A stretch of DNA of 9,887 nt from Gammaproteobacteria bacterium (GTDB lineage: Bacteria > Pseudomonadota > Gammaproteobacteria > Chromatiales > Sedimenticolaceae), in the NCBI GenBank assembly GCA_020445165.1, contig JAGRHE010000098.1, positions 1-9,887 on the forward strand, written 5' to 3'. Below, one piece after another: positions 1 through 5,125 of the stretch. Positions within the stretch are counted from its first letter, which is position 1; each line of letters opens with the position of its first letter. Below the pieces are notes generated by a model. That model ran no database searches, was not told the DNA's origin, and saw only the letters and a program-made list of their open reading frames with translations. Position numbers and translations under genes: made by a program.

Positions 1-309
1 GATCTGCGCCTTGATGAAGCGGATGACCATGGCCACGTCGCCGCGCTGGCGGAACACGTTCACGCGAAAGCGGCCGAGCGACTGCACCGATATCGCGAGG
101 TTGCACTCGAGCGTGCTCTCGAACTCGCGGATCTGCTCGTCGTTCATGATCGAGTACGCCAGCTGCGACACGTCGCCAACGCCCATCTTCTGGTCGCCAA
201 CCGCAATGGTCTGGCCACTGATCTTTATGTGTGGCACAGCACTGGTGCTGAAATACAGATCCGAGCCGTTGCGCTGTACCATGAGGCGGAGATAGGGGGC
301 CAGTTCCAT
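1..309 (-). CDS. pilU: Type IV pilus retraction ATPase, PilU/PilT family (N-terminal part, cut by window edge)
   Basis: The reverse strand reads without a stop for 103 codons from an ATG at 309 to the window edge. The protein opens MELAPYLRLMVQRNGSDLYF, the usual start of PilT/PilU ATPases, with the SDL(Y/F)FS strand. IKISGQTIAVG, SIMNDEQIREFE, and LGRFRVNVFRQRG followed by VIRFIKAQI then form the N-terminal PAS-like domain. The Walker A, Asp box, Walker B and His box lie beyond the edge. These hexameric cytoplasmic ATPases sit at the base of the pilus and power retraction for twitching motility. The ELAPYL start and the RFRVNVFRQRG stretch fit a PilU or PilT paralogue better than PilT itself, so the symbol is tentative although the family is secure. 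A ribosome site (AGGAAT, complement of 314-319) supports the start. The gene diverges from the MOSC gene across 90 bases. Confidence 0.85.
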   Translation of the reverse strand, partial: MELAPYLRLMVQRNGSDLYFSTSAVPHIKISGQTIAVGDQKMGVGDVSQLAYSIMNDEQIREFESTLECNLAISVQSLGRFRVNVFRQRGDVAMVIRFIKAQI

Positions 310-399
310 CGTGATTCCTGTGTCAGCCGTACCGGAACAGTAGGTCGGCGCAGCAGCGCGAAAGTTGAGTTTTTTCCGGACAAGCAAGAGACACCGCAG

Positions 400-1194
400 A
401 TGCCTACGCCGACCCTGAGCGCGATCTACCGCTATCCCGTCAAGTCACTGCGCGGGCAGTCTTTCGATGCGCTCAATGCCGACTCGCGTGGCCTGGTCGG
501 CGATCGCCGCTGGATGGTGGTCGACGCGGATGGTCGATTTCTGACCCAGCGTCAGCTGGCGCGCATGGCCTTGGTCGATGCCCGGTTCGATACTGGCGAC
601 GTGCTCTGTCTCGATGCCCCAGGAATGCCGACATTGCGCGTCGTAGGTGGTGACGAGCCGTGCCAGGTCGAGGTCTGGCGCGACCGGGTCGGCGCGGTCG
701 GCGGCGACCTTGCGGCCGACCGCTGGTTGAGCGAGTTTCTCGGTATGCCGTGCCGGCTGGTCCATCAACCCGAGGATTCACGTCGCCCGGTTGATCCGGA
801 CTTTGCCCGACCCGATGACCAGGTGGGGTTTGCTGACGGTTTTCCTTTTCTGCTGATCTCGCAGGCCTCGCTGGACGCACTCAACGCGCGCCTGGAATTG
901 CCCGTGCCGATGCTGCGTTTTCGCCCAAATCTGGTGGTCGCGGGCTGCGACGCGCATGCCGAGGACGGGTGGCGCCGCATCCGAATCGGCGACATGACCT
1001 TCCGCGTCGTCAAGCCATGTTCACGTTGCGTGATCCCAACCGTCGATATCGACACCGCTGAGCGCGGTCGCGAGCCGCTGGCCACGTTGATGAGCTACCG
1101 CAAGCGCGATAACAAGATCTATTTTGGCCAGAACCTGATCCATGATGCACCCGGCAGCCTGCGCGTCGGTATGCCGGTTGAGATAGTCGAATGA
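400..1194 (+). CDS. MOSC domain protein, YcbX-like without the ferredoxin domain
   Basis: The protein has 264 residues. The MOSC N-terminal beta-barrel comes first (IYRYPVKSLRG at 9-19, then GLVGDRRWMVVD at 31-42), followed by the MOSC domain (RFRPNLVVAG at 173-182, KPCSRCVIPTVD at 205-216, FGQN at 242-245). In the related mARC and YcbX proteins the second Cys of CSRC, here Cys210, ligates molybdenum. These proteins reduce N-hydroxylated bases and similar compounds with the molybdenum cofactor. E. coli YcbX (about 369 residues) carries a C-terminal 2Fe-2S ferredoxin domain. This protein stops right after the MOSC domain, so electrons must come from a separate partner. The frame stays open upstream to 229, but the protein family starts at the ATG at 400, and the upstream part overlaps pilU. 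The stop overlaps the next start by ATGA. The exact substrate is unknown. Confidence 0.92.
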   Translation: MPTPTLSAIYRYPVKSLRGQSFDALNADSRGLVGDRRWMVVDADGRFLTQRQLARMALVDARFDTGDVLCLDAPGMPTLRVVGGDEPCQVEVWRDRVGAVGGDLAADRWLSEFLGMPCRLVHQPEDSRRPVDPDFARPDDQVGFADGFPFLLISQASLDALNARLELPVPMLRFRPNLVVAGCDAHAEDGWRRIRIGDMTFRVVKPCSRCVIPTVDIDTAERGREPLATLMSYRKRDNKIYFGQNLIHDAPGSLRVGMPVEIVE

Positions 1195-1754
1195 GCCAAG
1201 CGCCTCCGACTGCCATCGAGTTGACCCGGGCCTGGATCGAACAGTTCGTCATCGGGCTGGGCCTGTGTCCGTTCGCGGCCGCACCCTTCAACCGCGGACG
1301 GGTGCATGTCGAGGCCTGCGAGAGCGATCGTGCGGACGATGTTTACCGTGCTTTTCTGGATCTGGTGTACCGCCTGCTGACCAGCGAGCCGGACAGCATG
1401 GAGACGGCGCTGCTGGTCGTCCCGAACACCCTGCAGCGATTCGATGATTACCTCGATACCCTGGAGAGCCTGCAGCAGGCACTGGCCGAGGCCGGCGCCG
1501 AAGGCATGGTGCAGATCGCGAGTTTCCATCCACATTACTGCTTCGACGGCGAACCCGCGGATGATCCGGCCAACTACAGCAACCGCTCGCCATATCCGAT
1601 GTTTCACCTGCTGCGCGAGGATGGCCTGGCTGCGGCGCTCGAGTCGTGGGACGACCCGGACCAGATACCTCAGCGCAACATCGCGTACCTGAGGCAACTG
1701 GGCATCGACCGAATACGCGATCTGTTGACGCGCATCGGCGTCAATGTCGGATGA
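1191..1754 (+). CDS. DUF1415 family protein
   Basis: This protein of 187 residues shows the landmarks of DUF1415: an N-terminal helix followed by VIGLGLCPFA (20-29, Cys26), then VQIASFHPHYCF (107-118), and NRSPYPMFHLLRE (131-143) with RNIAYLRQLG near the end. It has no signal peptide or membrane segment and is probably cytoplasmic. The biochemical role of the family is not known; the conserved Cys, His and Arg/Tyr-Pro motifs suggest a catalytic or metal-binding site, which is inference. The start codon overlaps the stop of the MOSC gene in an ATGA, and there is no strong ribosome site of its own, so translation is probably coupled to the MOSC gene. The last 14 bases overlap the end of the gene on the opposite strand. 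Confidence 0.92.
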   Translation: MSQAPPTAIELTRAWIEQFVIGLGLCPFAAAPFNRGRVHVEACESDRADDVYRAFLDLVYRLLTSEPDSMETALLVVPNTLQRFDDYLDTLESLQQALAEAGAEGMVQIASFHPHYCFDGEPADDPANYSNRSPYPMFHLLREDGLAAALESWDDPDQIPQRNIAYLRQLGIDRIRDLLTRIGVNVG

Positions 1755-2007
1755 CGATATCCGGATTCATGTTGATCTCACCGTCCAGTTCGAGCACCGC
1801 GTAGCGCTGCTTGTCCGGGCTGACGATCATGCTGATCGGCGTGTCGAACAACGGTTGACGGATGAACGCGAGCTGCCAGCCGAAATTTTCCACCTTGTGC
1901 AAAGCGTTCAACTGTTCCTGGTTGAGGATCGACTCGACATCGCGAGGGATGGCCGCCCTGTGGCCGCGACGTTCGCTGCTTGCCGGGGATTCCTGGCCGA
2001 CATACAT
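1741..2007 (-). CDS. Small conserved-looking protein of unknown function (88 aa)
   Basis: The product has 88 residues. A longer reading from GTG at 2016 is possible, but the strong ribosome site AAGGAG (complement of 2016-2021) sits eight bases before the ATG at 2007 and overlaps that GTG, so the ATG is chosen. The N-terminus is polar and basic (SSERRGHRAAIPRDVESIL, 10-28). The rest, from a helix with LNALHKVENFGWQLAFIRQP to VLELDGEINMNPDIVIRH, looks like a compact alpha-beta domain whose strands end in a Gly-Glu-Ile-Asn turn. There is no signal peptide, membrane segment or cysteine. I do not know its function; it resembles small uncharacterised proteins of gammaproteobacteria, but I cannot name a family. 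It converges on the DUF1415 gene with a 14-base overlap and diverges from the TauE/SafE gene. Confidence 0.75.
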   Translation of the reverse strand: MYVGQESPASSERRGHRAAIPRDVESILNQEQLNALHKVENFGWQLAFIRQPLFDTPISMIVSPDKQRYAVLELDGEINMNPDIVIRH

Positions 2008-2015
2008 GCAGTTCA

Positions 2016-2021
2016 CTCCTT
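2016..2021 (-). promoter_or_regulatory. Ribosome binding site of the 88-aa protein
   Basis: AAGGAG on the reverse strand, eight bases before the ATG at 2007. It decides the start: the alternative GTG at 2014-2016 overlaps the site itself and could not use it. Confidence 0.75.
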
Positions 2022-2025
2022 GGCA

Positions 2026-2052
2026 TGACGATGTCTTGCAACATCCTTGTCA
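2026..2052. repeat. Imperfect dyad in the divergent intergenic region
   Basis: TGAC-GATGT (2026-2034) faces ACATC-CTT-GTCA (2041-2052) across a six-base spacer. All nine bases of the left arm pair, with a three-base bulge in the right arm. It lies just upstream of the start of the 88-aa protein, within the 183 bases separating it from the TauE/SafE gene. It could be an operator for one or both genes, or a chance dyad; no regulator family is recognised. Confidence 0.25.
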
Positions 2053-2190
2053 ACCCAGCGTAGATGCTCGATTCGTCATTGGGAACGACCGTGCCGAAAC
2101 AGGAAGAAACTTCATGCTGAGCGCCCGCGAGCATGTTCACGACTTGCGCTAAGCTGGCCTTCCCATAGCGCCTTGCGTGGCAAACGATCT

Positions 2191-2931
2191 GTGCAGAACG
2201 ACATTCTTTTCGTGCTCGTCAGCATGCTCGCGGCCTTCGTGCACGGTGCATTCGGTTTCGGCTTCCCGTTGCTGGCAACGCCGTTGCTCGCATTCGGCTT
2301 CGAATTGCAGACCGCGATCCTGTTGACGTTGGTACCGACCGTGTCGATCAACCTGGTCAGCATCCTCGGCGAACGTCACTGGCGCGATGCGCTACGCGAG
2401 TATTGGCCGATTCCCCTGTTCACGCTGGTCGGCAGTTTCAGCGGCACCCAGGTGTTGCTGGAGGTCGACCCGGAGCCGTTCCGTTTCCTGCTTGCCGCGG
2501 TACTGATCGGTTACCTGGTCAGCGACCAGCTGCATCGCACCGAGCACGCCGTGCAGGTGCCCAAATGGGGCATGGCATTGTTCGGTCTGCTACTCGGTCT
2601 GCTGGCCGGCGTGGTCAACATCTTTGCGCCGCTGGTCGTCGCTTATGCGCTCTATACGCGCATGCCGACCATCCTGATGGTGGCCACGTTCAACCTCGCC
2701 TTCATCACCAGCAAGAGCGGGCAGATTCTCGGCTTCGTCAGTCGCGATGCGTTCGATCTCGACGTGGTCGGTCTTGCCGTGCTGGCACTGCCGTTGATTC
2801 TCACTGCAGTATGGTTGGGTATCCGCGTGCGCAAGCGGGTCGATATGGAAACCTATCGCGGCATGCTGCGCGGAGCCTTGTGGGTGATATCGATCGGGAT
2901 CCTGGTAGACGCCGCGCGGCGCCTGATGTGA
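2191..2931 (+). CDS. TauE/SafE family membrane permease
   Basis: The protein has 246 residues if it starts at the GTG at 2191. This is an inner-membrane protein with about eight hydrophobic segments, at roughly 4-24, 28-57, 73-90, 97-112, 127-153, 160-184, 190-210 and 224-240. The two family repeats show: HGAFGFGFPLLATPLL (18-33) and LLAGVVNIFAPLVVAYA (138-154). Members export or import small anions, often sulfur compounds such as sulfite or sulfoacetate, but the substrate here cannot be read from the sequence. The frame is open back to 2047, yet that stretch (rich in Arg, His and Cys) does not look like protein. No clear ribosome site precedes the GTG, so the start could also be the TTG at 2173 or ATG at 2224. 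It stands alone, divergent from the 88-aa gene and convergent with the DUF2059-like gene. Confidence 0.88.
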   Translation: MQNDILFVLVSMLAAFVHGAFGFGFPLLATPLLAFGFELQTAILLTLVPTVSINLVSILGERHWRDALREYWPIPLFTLVGSFSGTQVLLEVDPEPFRFLLAAVLIGYLVSDQLHRTEHAVQVPKWGMALFGLLLGLLAGVVNIFAPLVVAYALYTRMPTILMVATFNLAFITSKSGQILGFVSRDAFDLDVVGLAVLALPLILTAVWLGIRVRKRVDMETYRGMLRGALWVISIGILVDAARRLM

Positions 2932-2933
2932 CC

Positions 2934-2960
2934 GGCAGCCAGGCCGGCGACCTGGCTGCC
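2934..2960. terminator. Perfect 10-bp inverted repeat between convergent genes, possible bidirectional terminator
   Basis: GGCAGCCAGG (2934-2943) and CCTGGCTGCC (2951-2960) are exact reverse complements around a seven-base loop. The hairpin starts two bases after the TauE/SafE stop and ends ten bases before the stop of the opposing gene, so it could end transcripts from both sides. Neither side carries a run of T, so it is not a classical Rho-independent terminator. It may instead block RNA decay or assist Rho. Confidence 0.45.
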
Positions 2961-2970
2961 CACGCCCCTG

Positions 2971-3834
2971 TCAGGTGCTTTGGCGCAGTGTTGCCGCCTT
3001 GAGCGTTCTGCCCACCTCGTTGCCCCAGCGCCGCACGGCCTGGATCAATGCCAGGTCGAGACCTTCGACCAGGCTTGACTGGAACAGCTTGCCTGCCGGG
3101 GACCCGAGGAAAGCGATGTATTGTTGCAGATCCGCGTCGCTGACATCGCGATAGGTGAACAGCAGCGACGACAATGACACCTGCTTCAGCATCTGCTCGA
3201 TCGCCGGTCGTTCTGATTCCAGGCTCTGCAACAGCTCGGGAACCGTTGGTCGCTGCTGTTCCGGAAGCGTTTCGACCACGGCGACCACCAGCGCGAGCTG
3301 CATGTGCAGCACCACCTCGATGCCGGACTCGGTGATGTTCGCCGCGCGATCCAGTGCCTGCAGCAGTTCGAGTCGTTCGCCCGCGGGCGGGTTATTCGGC
3401 AATGCCCGCATAAAGGCTTCGAGCTGGCGTGGATAGTCGGGCGATGAAGCGACGTTCTCGAGTCGCGTCAGCCGGGTTCCGAGCGGGGAATCGAGCCATG
3501 CAAGCACTTCGCGCGCGACGTCGGCGTCGATCCGGCGTTCCAGCACCTGCCGGATCACCGGAGCCAGCTGCCCGGGTGCGAAGGTCGTGTTCGCCGATTC
3601 CTGCAGGGACTGCACCGAATCGGCCAGCAGCGCCGTTCCATCCGGGTCTTCTGCAATGGCGGCTGCAAGGCCTTCGCCGACCTGTTGCGGCAATGCATCG
3701 AGGAAGTGTTCGATGCCGGACCGTTGCAGCAGCCGATCGATGTCTTCACTGGACGCTTGCTGCGCCTGTGCTCCGACGGCAAGCGTCAACAGACAGCCAA
3801 CGAGCACGAGTGCGGAGGGAATTCGGTGTGTCAT
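2971..3834 (-). CDS. Exported DUF2059-like protein with two similar halves
   Basis: The product has 287 residues. A signal peptide is clear: basic start, hydrophobic core SALVLVGCLLTLAVG, and an AQA-type cleavage site near 24, so the mature protein is periplasmic. It is then almost entirely helical. The element VAREVLAWLDSPLGTRLTRL (106-125) recurs as ADLQQYIAFLGSPAGKLFQS (234-253). The second copy, preceded by FTYRDVSD, matches the pattern of DUF2059 proteins, where a helix with FxxSPxGK is the hallmark. Their function is unknown. Two possible starts exist, GTG at 3837 and ATG at 3834. The ribosome site AAGGAG at 3840-3845 lies five bases from the ATG and only two from the GTG, so ATG is chosen. 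The gene stands alone and is convergent with the TauE/SafE gene. The DUF2059 assignment is likely but not certain. Confidence 0.82.
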   Translation of the reverse strand: MTHRIPSALVLVGCLLTLAVGAQAQQASSEDIDRLLQRSGIEHFLDALPQQVGEGLAAAIAEDPDGTALLADSVQSLQESANTTFAPGQLAPVIRQVLERRIDADVAREVLAWLDSPLGTRLTRLENVASSPDYPRQLEAFMRALPNNPPAGERLELLQALDRAANITESGIEVVLHMQLALVVAVVETLPEQQRPTVPELLQSLESERPAIEQMLKQVSLSSLLFTYRDVSDADLQQYIAFLGSPAGKLFQSSLVEGLDLALIQAVRRWGNEVGRTLKAATLRQST

Positions 3835-4154
3835 CACAACTCCTTTTGCGTGATTGGTGGTGGAGAGGCACCGGAAGAATACCGGAAATCCGTGTCGTTT
3901 CCGAAGTTGTGCCGCATTCGCCGGGTTCGTCGAACGGGAAAGCGGCTACAGGATACGCGTCGAGATACGTTATTCATGCCGGGCACGCGCAGGAAACCCT
4001 ACATATGCCGCCACGGTGTGCGCCAGGTCTGGATTCAACAACCGCGTTAGATCAGGGGTTCGCCGCAATCGATGCCACGCGCGTAGTAAATTCGTAAGCC
4101 ACCGTCAGGCGCACAGCCTGCCGCACGTTTCGTTTTCTGCGCAAAGGGATCCAA
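3835..4154. other. Divergent intergenic region of 320 bases
   Basis: This stretch separates the DUF2059-like gene (minus) from the guanylate-kinase-like gene (plus) and should hold both promoters. The open frames crossing it have Arg-, Cys- and His-rich translations unlike protein, so I call no gene. On the minus strand a TATTCT (complement of 3876-3881) could be a -10 box, about 40 bases before the start, with only a weak -35 match (TTCGGA, complement of 3900-3905). ACCGGAA occurs twice, at 3870-3876 and 3881-3887, 11 bases apart, overlapping that box. A small hairpin, CAGGC-GCACA-GCCTG (4106-4120), lies in the leader of the plus-strand gene. I see no convincing promoter for that gene. Confidence 0.5.
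3840..3845 (-). promoter_or_regulatory. Ribosome binding site of the DUF2059-like gene
   Basis: AAGGAG on the reverse strand, inside a longer AAAAGGAG, five bases before the ATG at 3834. The spacing selects this ATG over the adjacent upstream GTG. Confidence 0.75.
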
Positions 4155-4658
4155 GTGCCAACCATGGACAGCAAGAAAGTCATCTGCGTTACGGGTGGTG
4201 TCTGGACAGGCAGTCGCAGCGCACCACGCCGGATACTGGTTCGGGAGGGCTTCGTTCGACCAGTCTGGTTCACTACGGGCAGGCCGCTGACCGACGCGCA
4301 ATACCGCCAGGTTTCCAGCACGCGGTTTCACCTGGCCCGGTCGAAAAAGAATGTGTTCGCGCACATCCAGTACCGTGGCAGCTTCATCGGTGTCATGCGC
4401 GATGACTTTGACACCGCGATGCAGCAGTCGTCGCGTGGTGTGCTGCTGGTCGGCCCGCCAGAGATCGCGGTCCAGGTGGCAAACCGGTTCGATTCGGCAC
4501 TGGTCTTTGCGTTGAAAGGGCCACGCATGGCGATGCCTGAACGGCTCGTGGCCGGCGTGCCTGCGACTCAACTGCACCGGATCGATGTGGATGTGCTGGC
4601 TCGCGGCGCGTGGACCGACGTCCACGAAAGAATGATGGAAATCATTGGCCAGGCCTGA
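4155..4658 (+). CDS. Guanylate-kinase-like protein lacking the P-loop lysine
   Basis: The product has 167 residues. I cannot give it a firm name, but its order of motifs follows guanylate kinase. A first strand VICVTGGV (9-16) sits where the P-loop strand belongs. FTTGRPLTDAQYRQVSSTRF (39-58) resembles the GMP-binding TTRxxRxxE...Y segment. FAHIQYRGSFIGV (68-80) resembles the usual F-x-E-x-x-x-(Y/F)-x-G-x-x-Y-G region. VLLVGPPEIAVQVANRF (96-112) and SALVFALKGP (114-123) follow as core strands. The Walker A sequence GxxxxGK(S/T) is absent: the site reads GGVWTGSRSAP, with no lysine. It is therefore probably not an active kinase, and may bind a nucleotide or act as a sensor; this is inference. 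GTG at 4155 lies five bases after AAAGGGA; ATG at 4164 is the alternative. It stands alone and is convergent with arfB. Confidence 0.72.
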   Translation: MPTMDSKKVICVTGGVWTGSRSAPRRILVREGFVRPVWFTTGRPLTDAQYRQVSSTRFHLARSKKNVFAHIQYRGSFIGVMRDDFDTAMQQSSRGVLLVGPPEIAVQVANRFDSALVFALKGPRMAMPERLVAGVPATQLHRIDVDVLARGAWTDVHERMMEIIGQA

Positions 4659-4702
4659 AGCCAGTGCCGTCCTGCCATTCGTGACAACCGCGAAGCATGG
4701 GG

Positions 4703-5116
4703 TCATTCGTCGATCGAGCGTCGCAGACGCTTGGTCTGACCGCGCCTGGTCTTGCTGTCCATGCGACGCTTCTGCGAGGCGCGGGTCGGCTTGGTTGGAC
4801 GACGCGACTTGCGCACGCGGCCGGCTTCGATCACCAGTTCCGCCAGCCGCTCGAGGGCGTCCTGCCGGTTTTTTTCCTGGGTTCGAAAGCGCTGGGCTTT
4901 GATCACCAGCACGCCACTGGCCGACAGGCGTTGATCACGCAGTGTCAGCAGGCGTTGCTTGATGTCGTCGGGCAATGACGAGCGCGCAATGTCGAAGCGC
5001 AGGTGCATCGCAGATGACACCTTGTTCACGTTCTGGCCACCGGCACCCTGCGCCCGGATCGGTTGCCAGTCGAGTTCGTCCTCTTCGATCGCGATCGATG
5101 GGGTGAGCTGCAGCAT
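4703..5116 (-). CDS. arfB: Alternative ribosome-rescue factor ArfB (peptidyl-tRNA hydrolase, YaeJ)
   Basis: The protein has 137 residues, against about 140 in E. coli. The catalytic loop IRAQGAGGQNVNKVSSAMHL (20-39) contains the GGQ motif (26-28) shared with class I release factors, which reaches the peptidyl-transferase centre and cleaves peptidyl-tRNA. HLRFDI, SSLP and VLVIKAQ-(R/E)-x-R-(T/S)-Q-E-x-N complete the domain. The basic tail from about 101 (SRRPTKPTRASQKRR and beyond) is the part that, in the E. coli protein, enters the empty mRNA channel of a ribosome stalled without a stop codon. Fold, motifs and tail all look intact, so it should be active in the cytoplasm as a backup to tmRNA rescue. 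The start lies nine bases after the yliI stop with only a weak ribosome site, so the two are probably co-transcribed. It is convergent with the guanylate-kinase-like gene, 44 bases apart. Confidence 0.96.
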   Translation of the reverse strand: MLQLTPSIAIEEDELDWQPIRAQGAGGQNVNKVSSAMHLRFDIARSSLPDDIKQRLLTLRDQRLSASGVLVIKAQRFRTQEKNRQDALERLAELVIEAGRVRKSRRPTKPTRASQKRRMDSKTRRGQTKRLRRSIDE

Positions 5117-5125
5117 GACCGGTAC

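Noticed and set aside
229..399. Extending the MOSC protein upstream to 229
   Set aside because: The extra residues do not belong to the family, run antisense to the start of pilU, and the family's own start matches the ATG at 400.
2025..2053. A perfect TTGACA (complement of 2048-2053) as a -35 box for the 88-aa gene
   Set aside because: The hexamer 17 bases on, CGTCAT, is a poor -10, and the start point would fall inside the gene's own AAGGAG ribosome site.
2113..2135. CATGCT/AGCATG inverted repeat ahead of the TauE/SafE gene
   Set aside because: Only six base pairs around an 11-base spacer, with no T-run and no link to a promoter; expected by chance in a region this size.
4106..4120. Hairpin followed by a T-rich stretch as an attenuator of the guanylate-kinase-like gene
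   Set aside because: The stem is only five base pairs and the T-rich part begins several bases later; no competing structure or leader peptide is visible.
3854..4405. A 183-codon open frame crossing the intergenic region and the guanylate-kinase-like gene
   Set aside because: The translation is rich in Arg, His, Ser and Cys with no domain pattern, and it overlaps the more convincing frame at 4155-4658; typical of GC-rich shadow frames.
4047..4706. A 219-codon frame on the minus strand opposite the guanylate-kinase-like gene
   Set aside because: Its translation has no recognisable motif and is rich in His and Arg; the plus-strand frame has family-like core strands and a plausible ribosome site.
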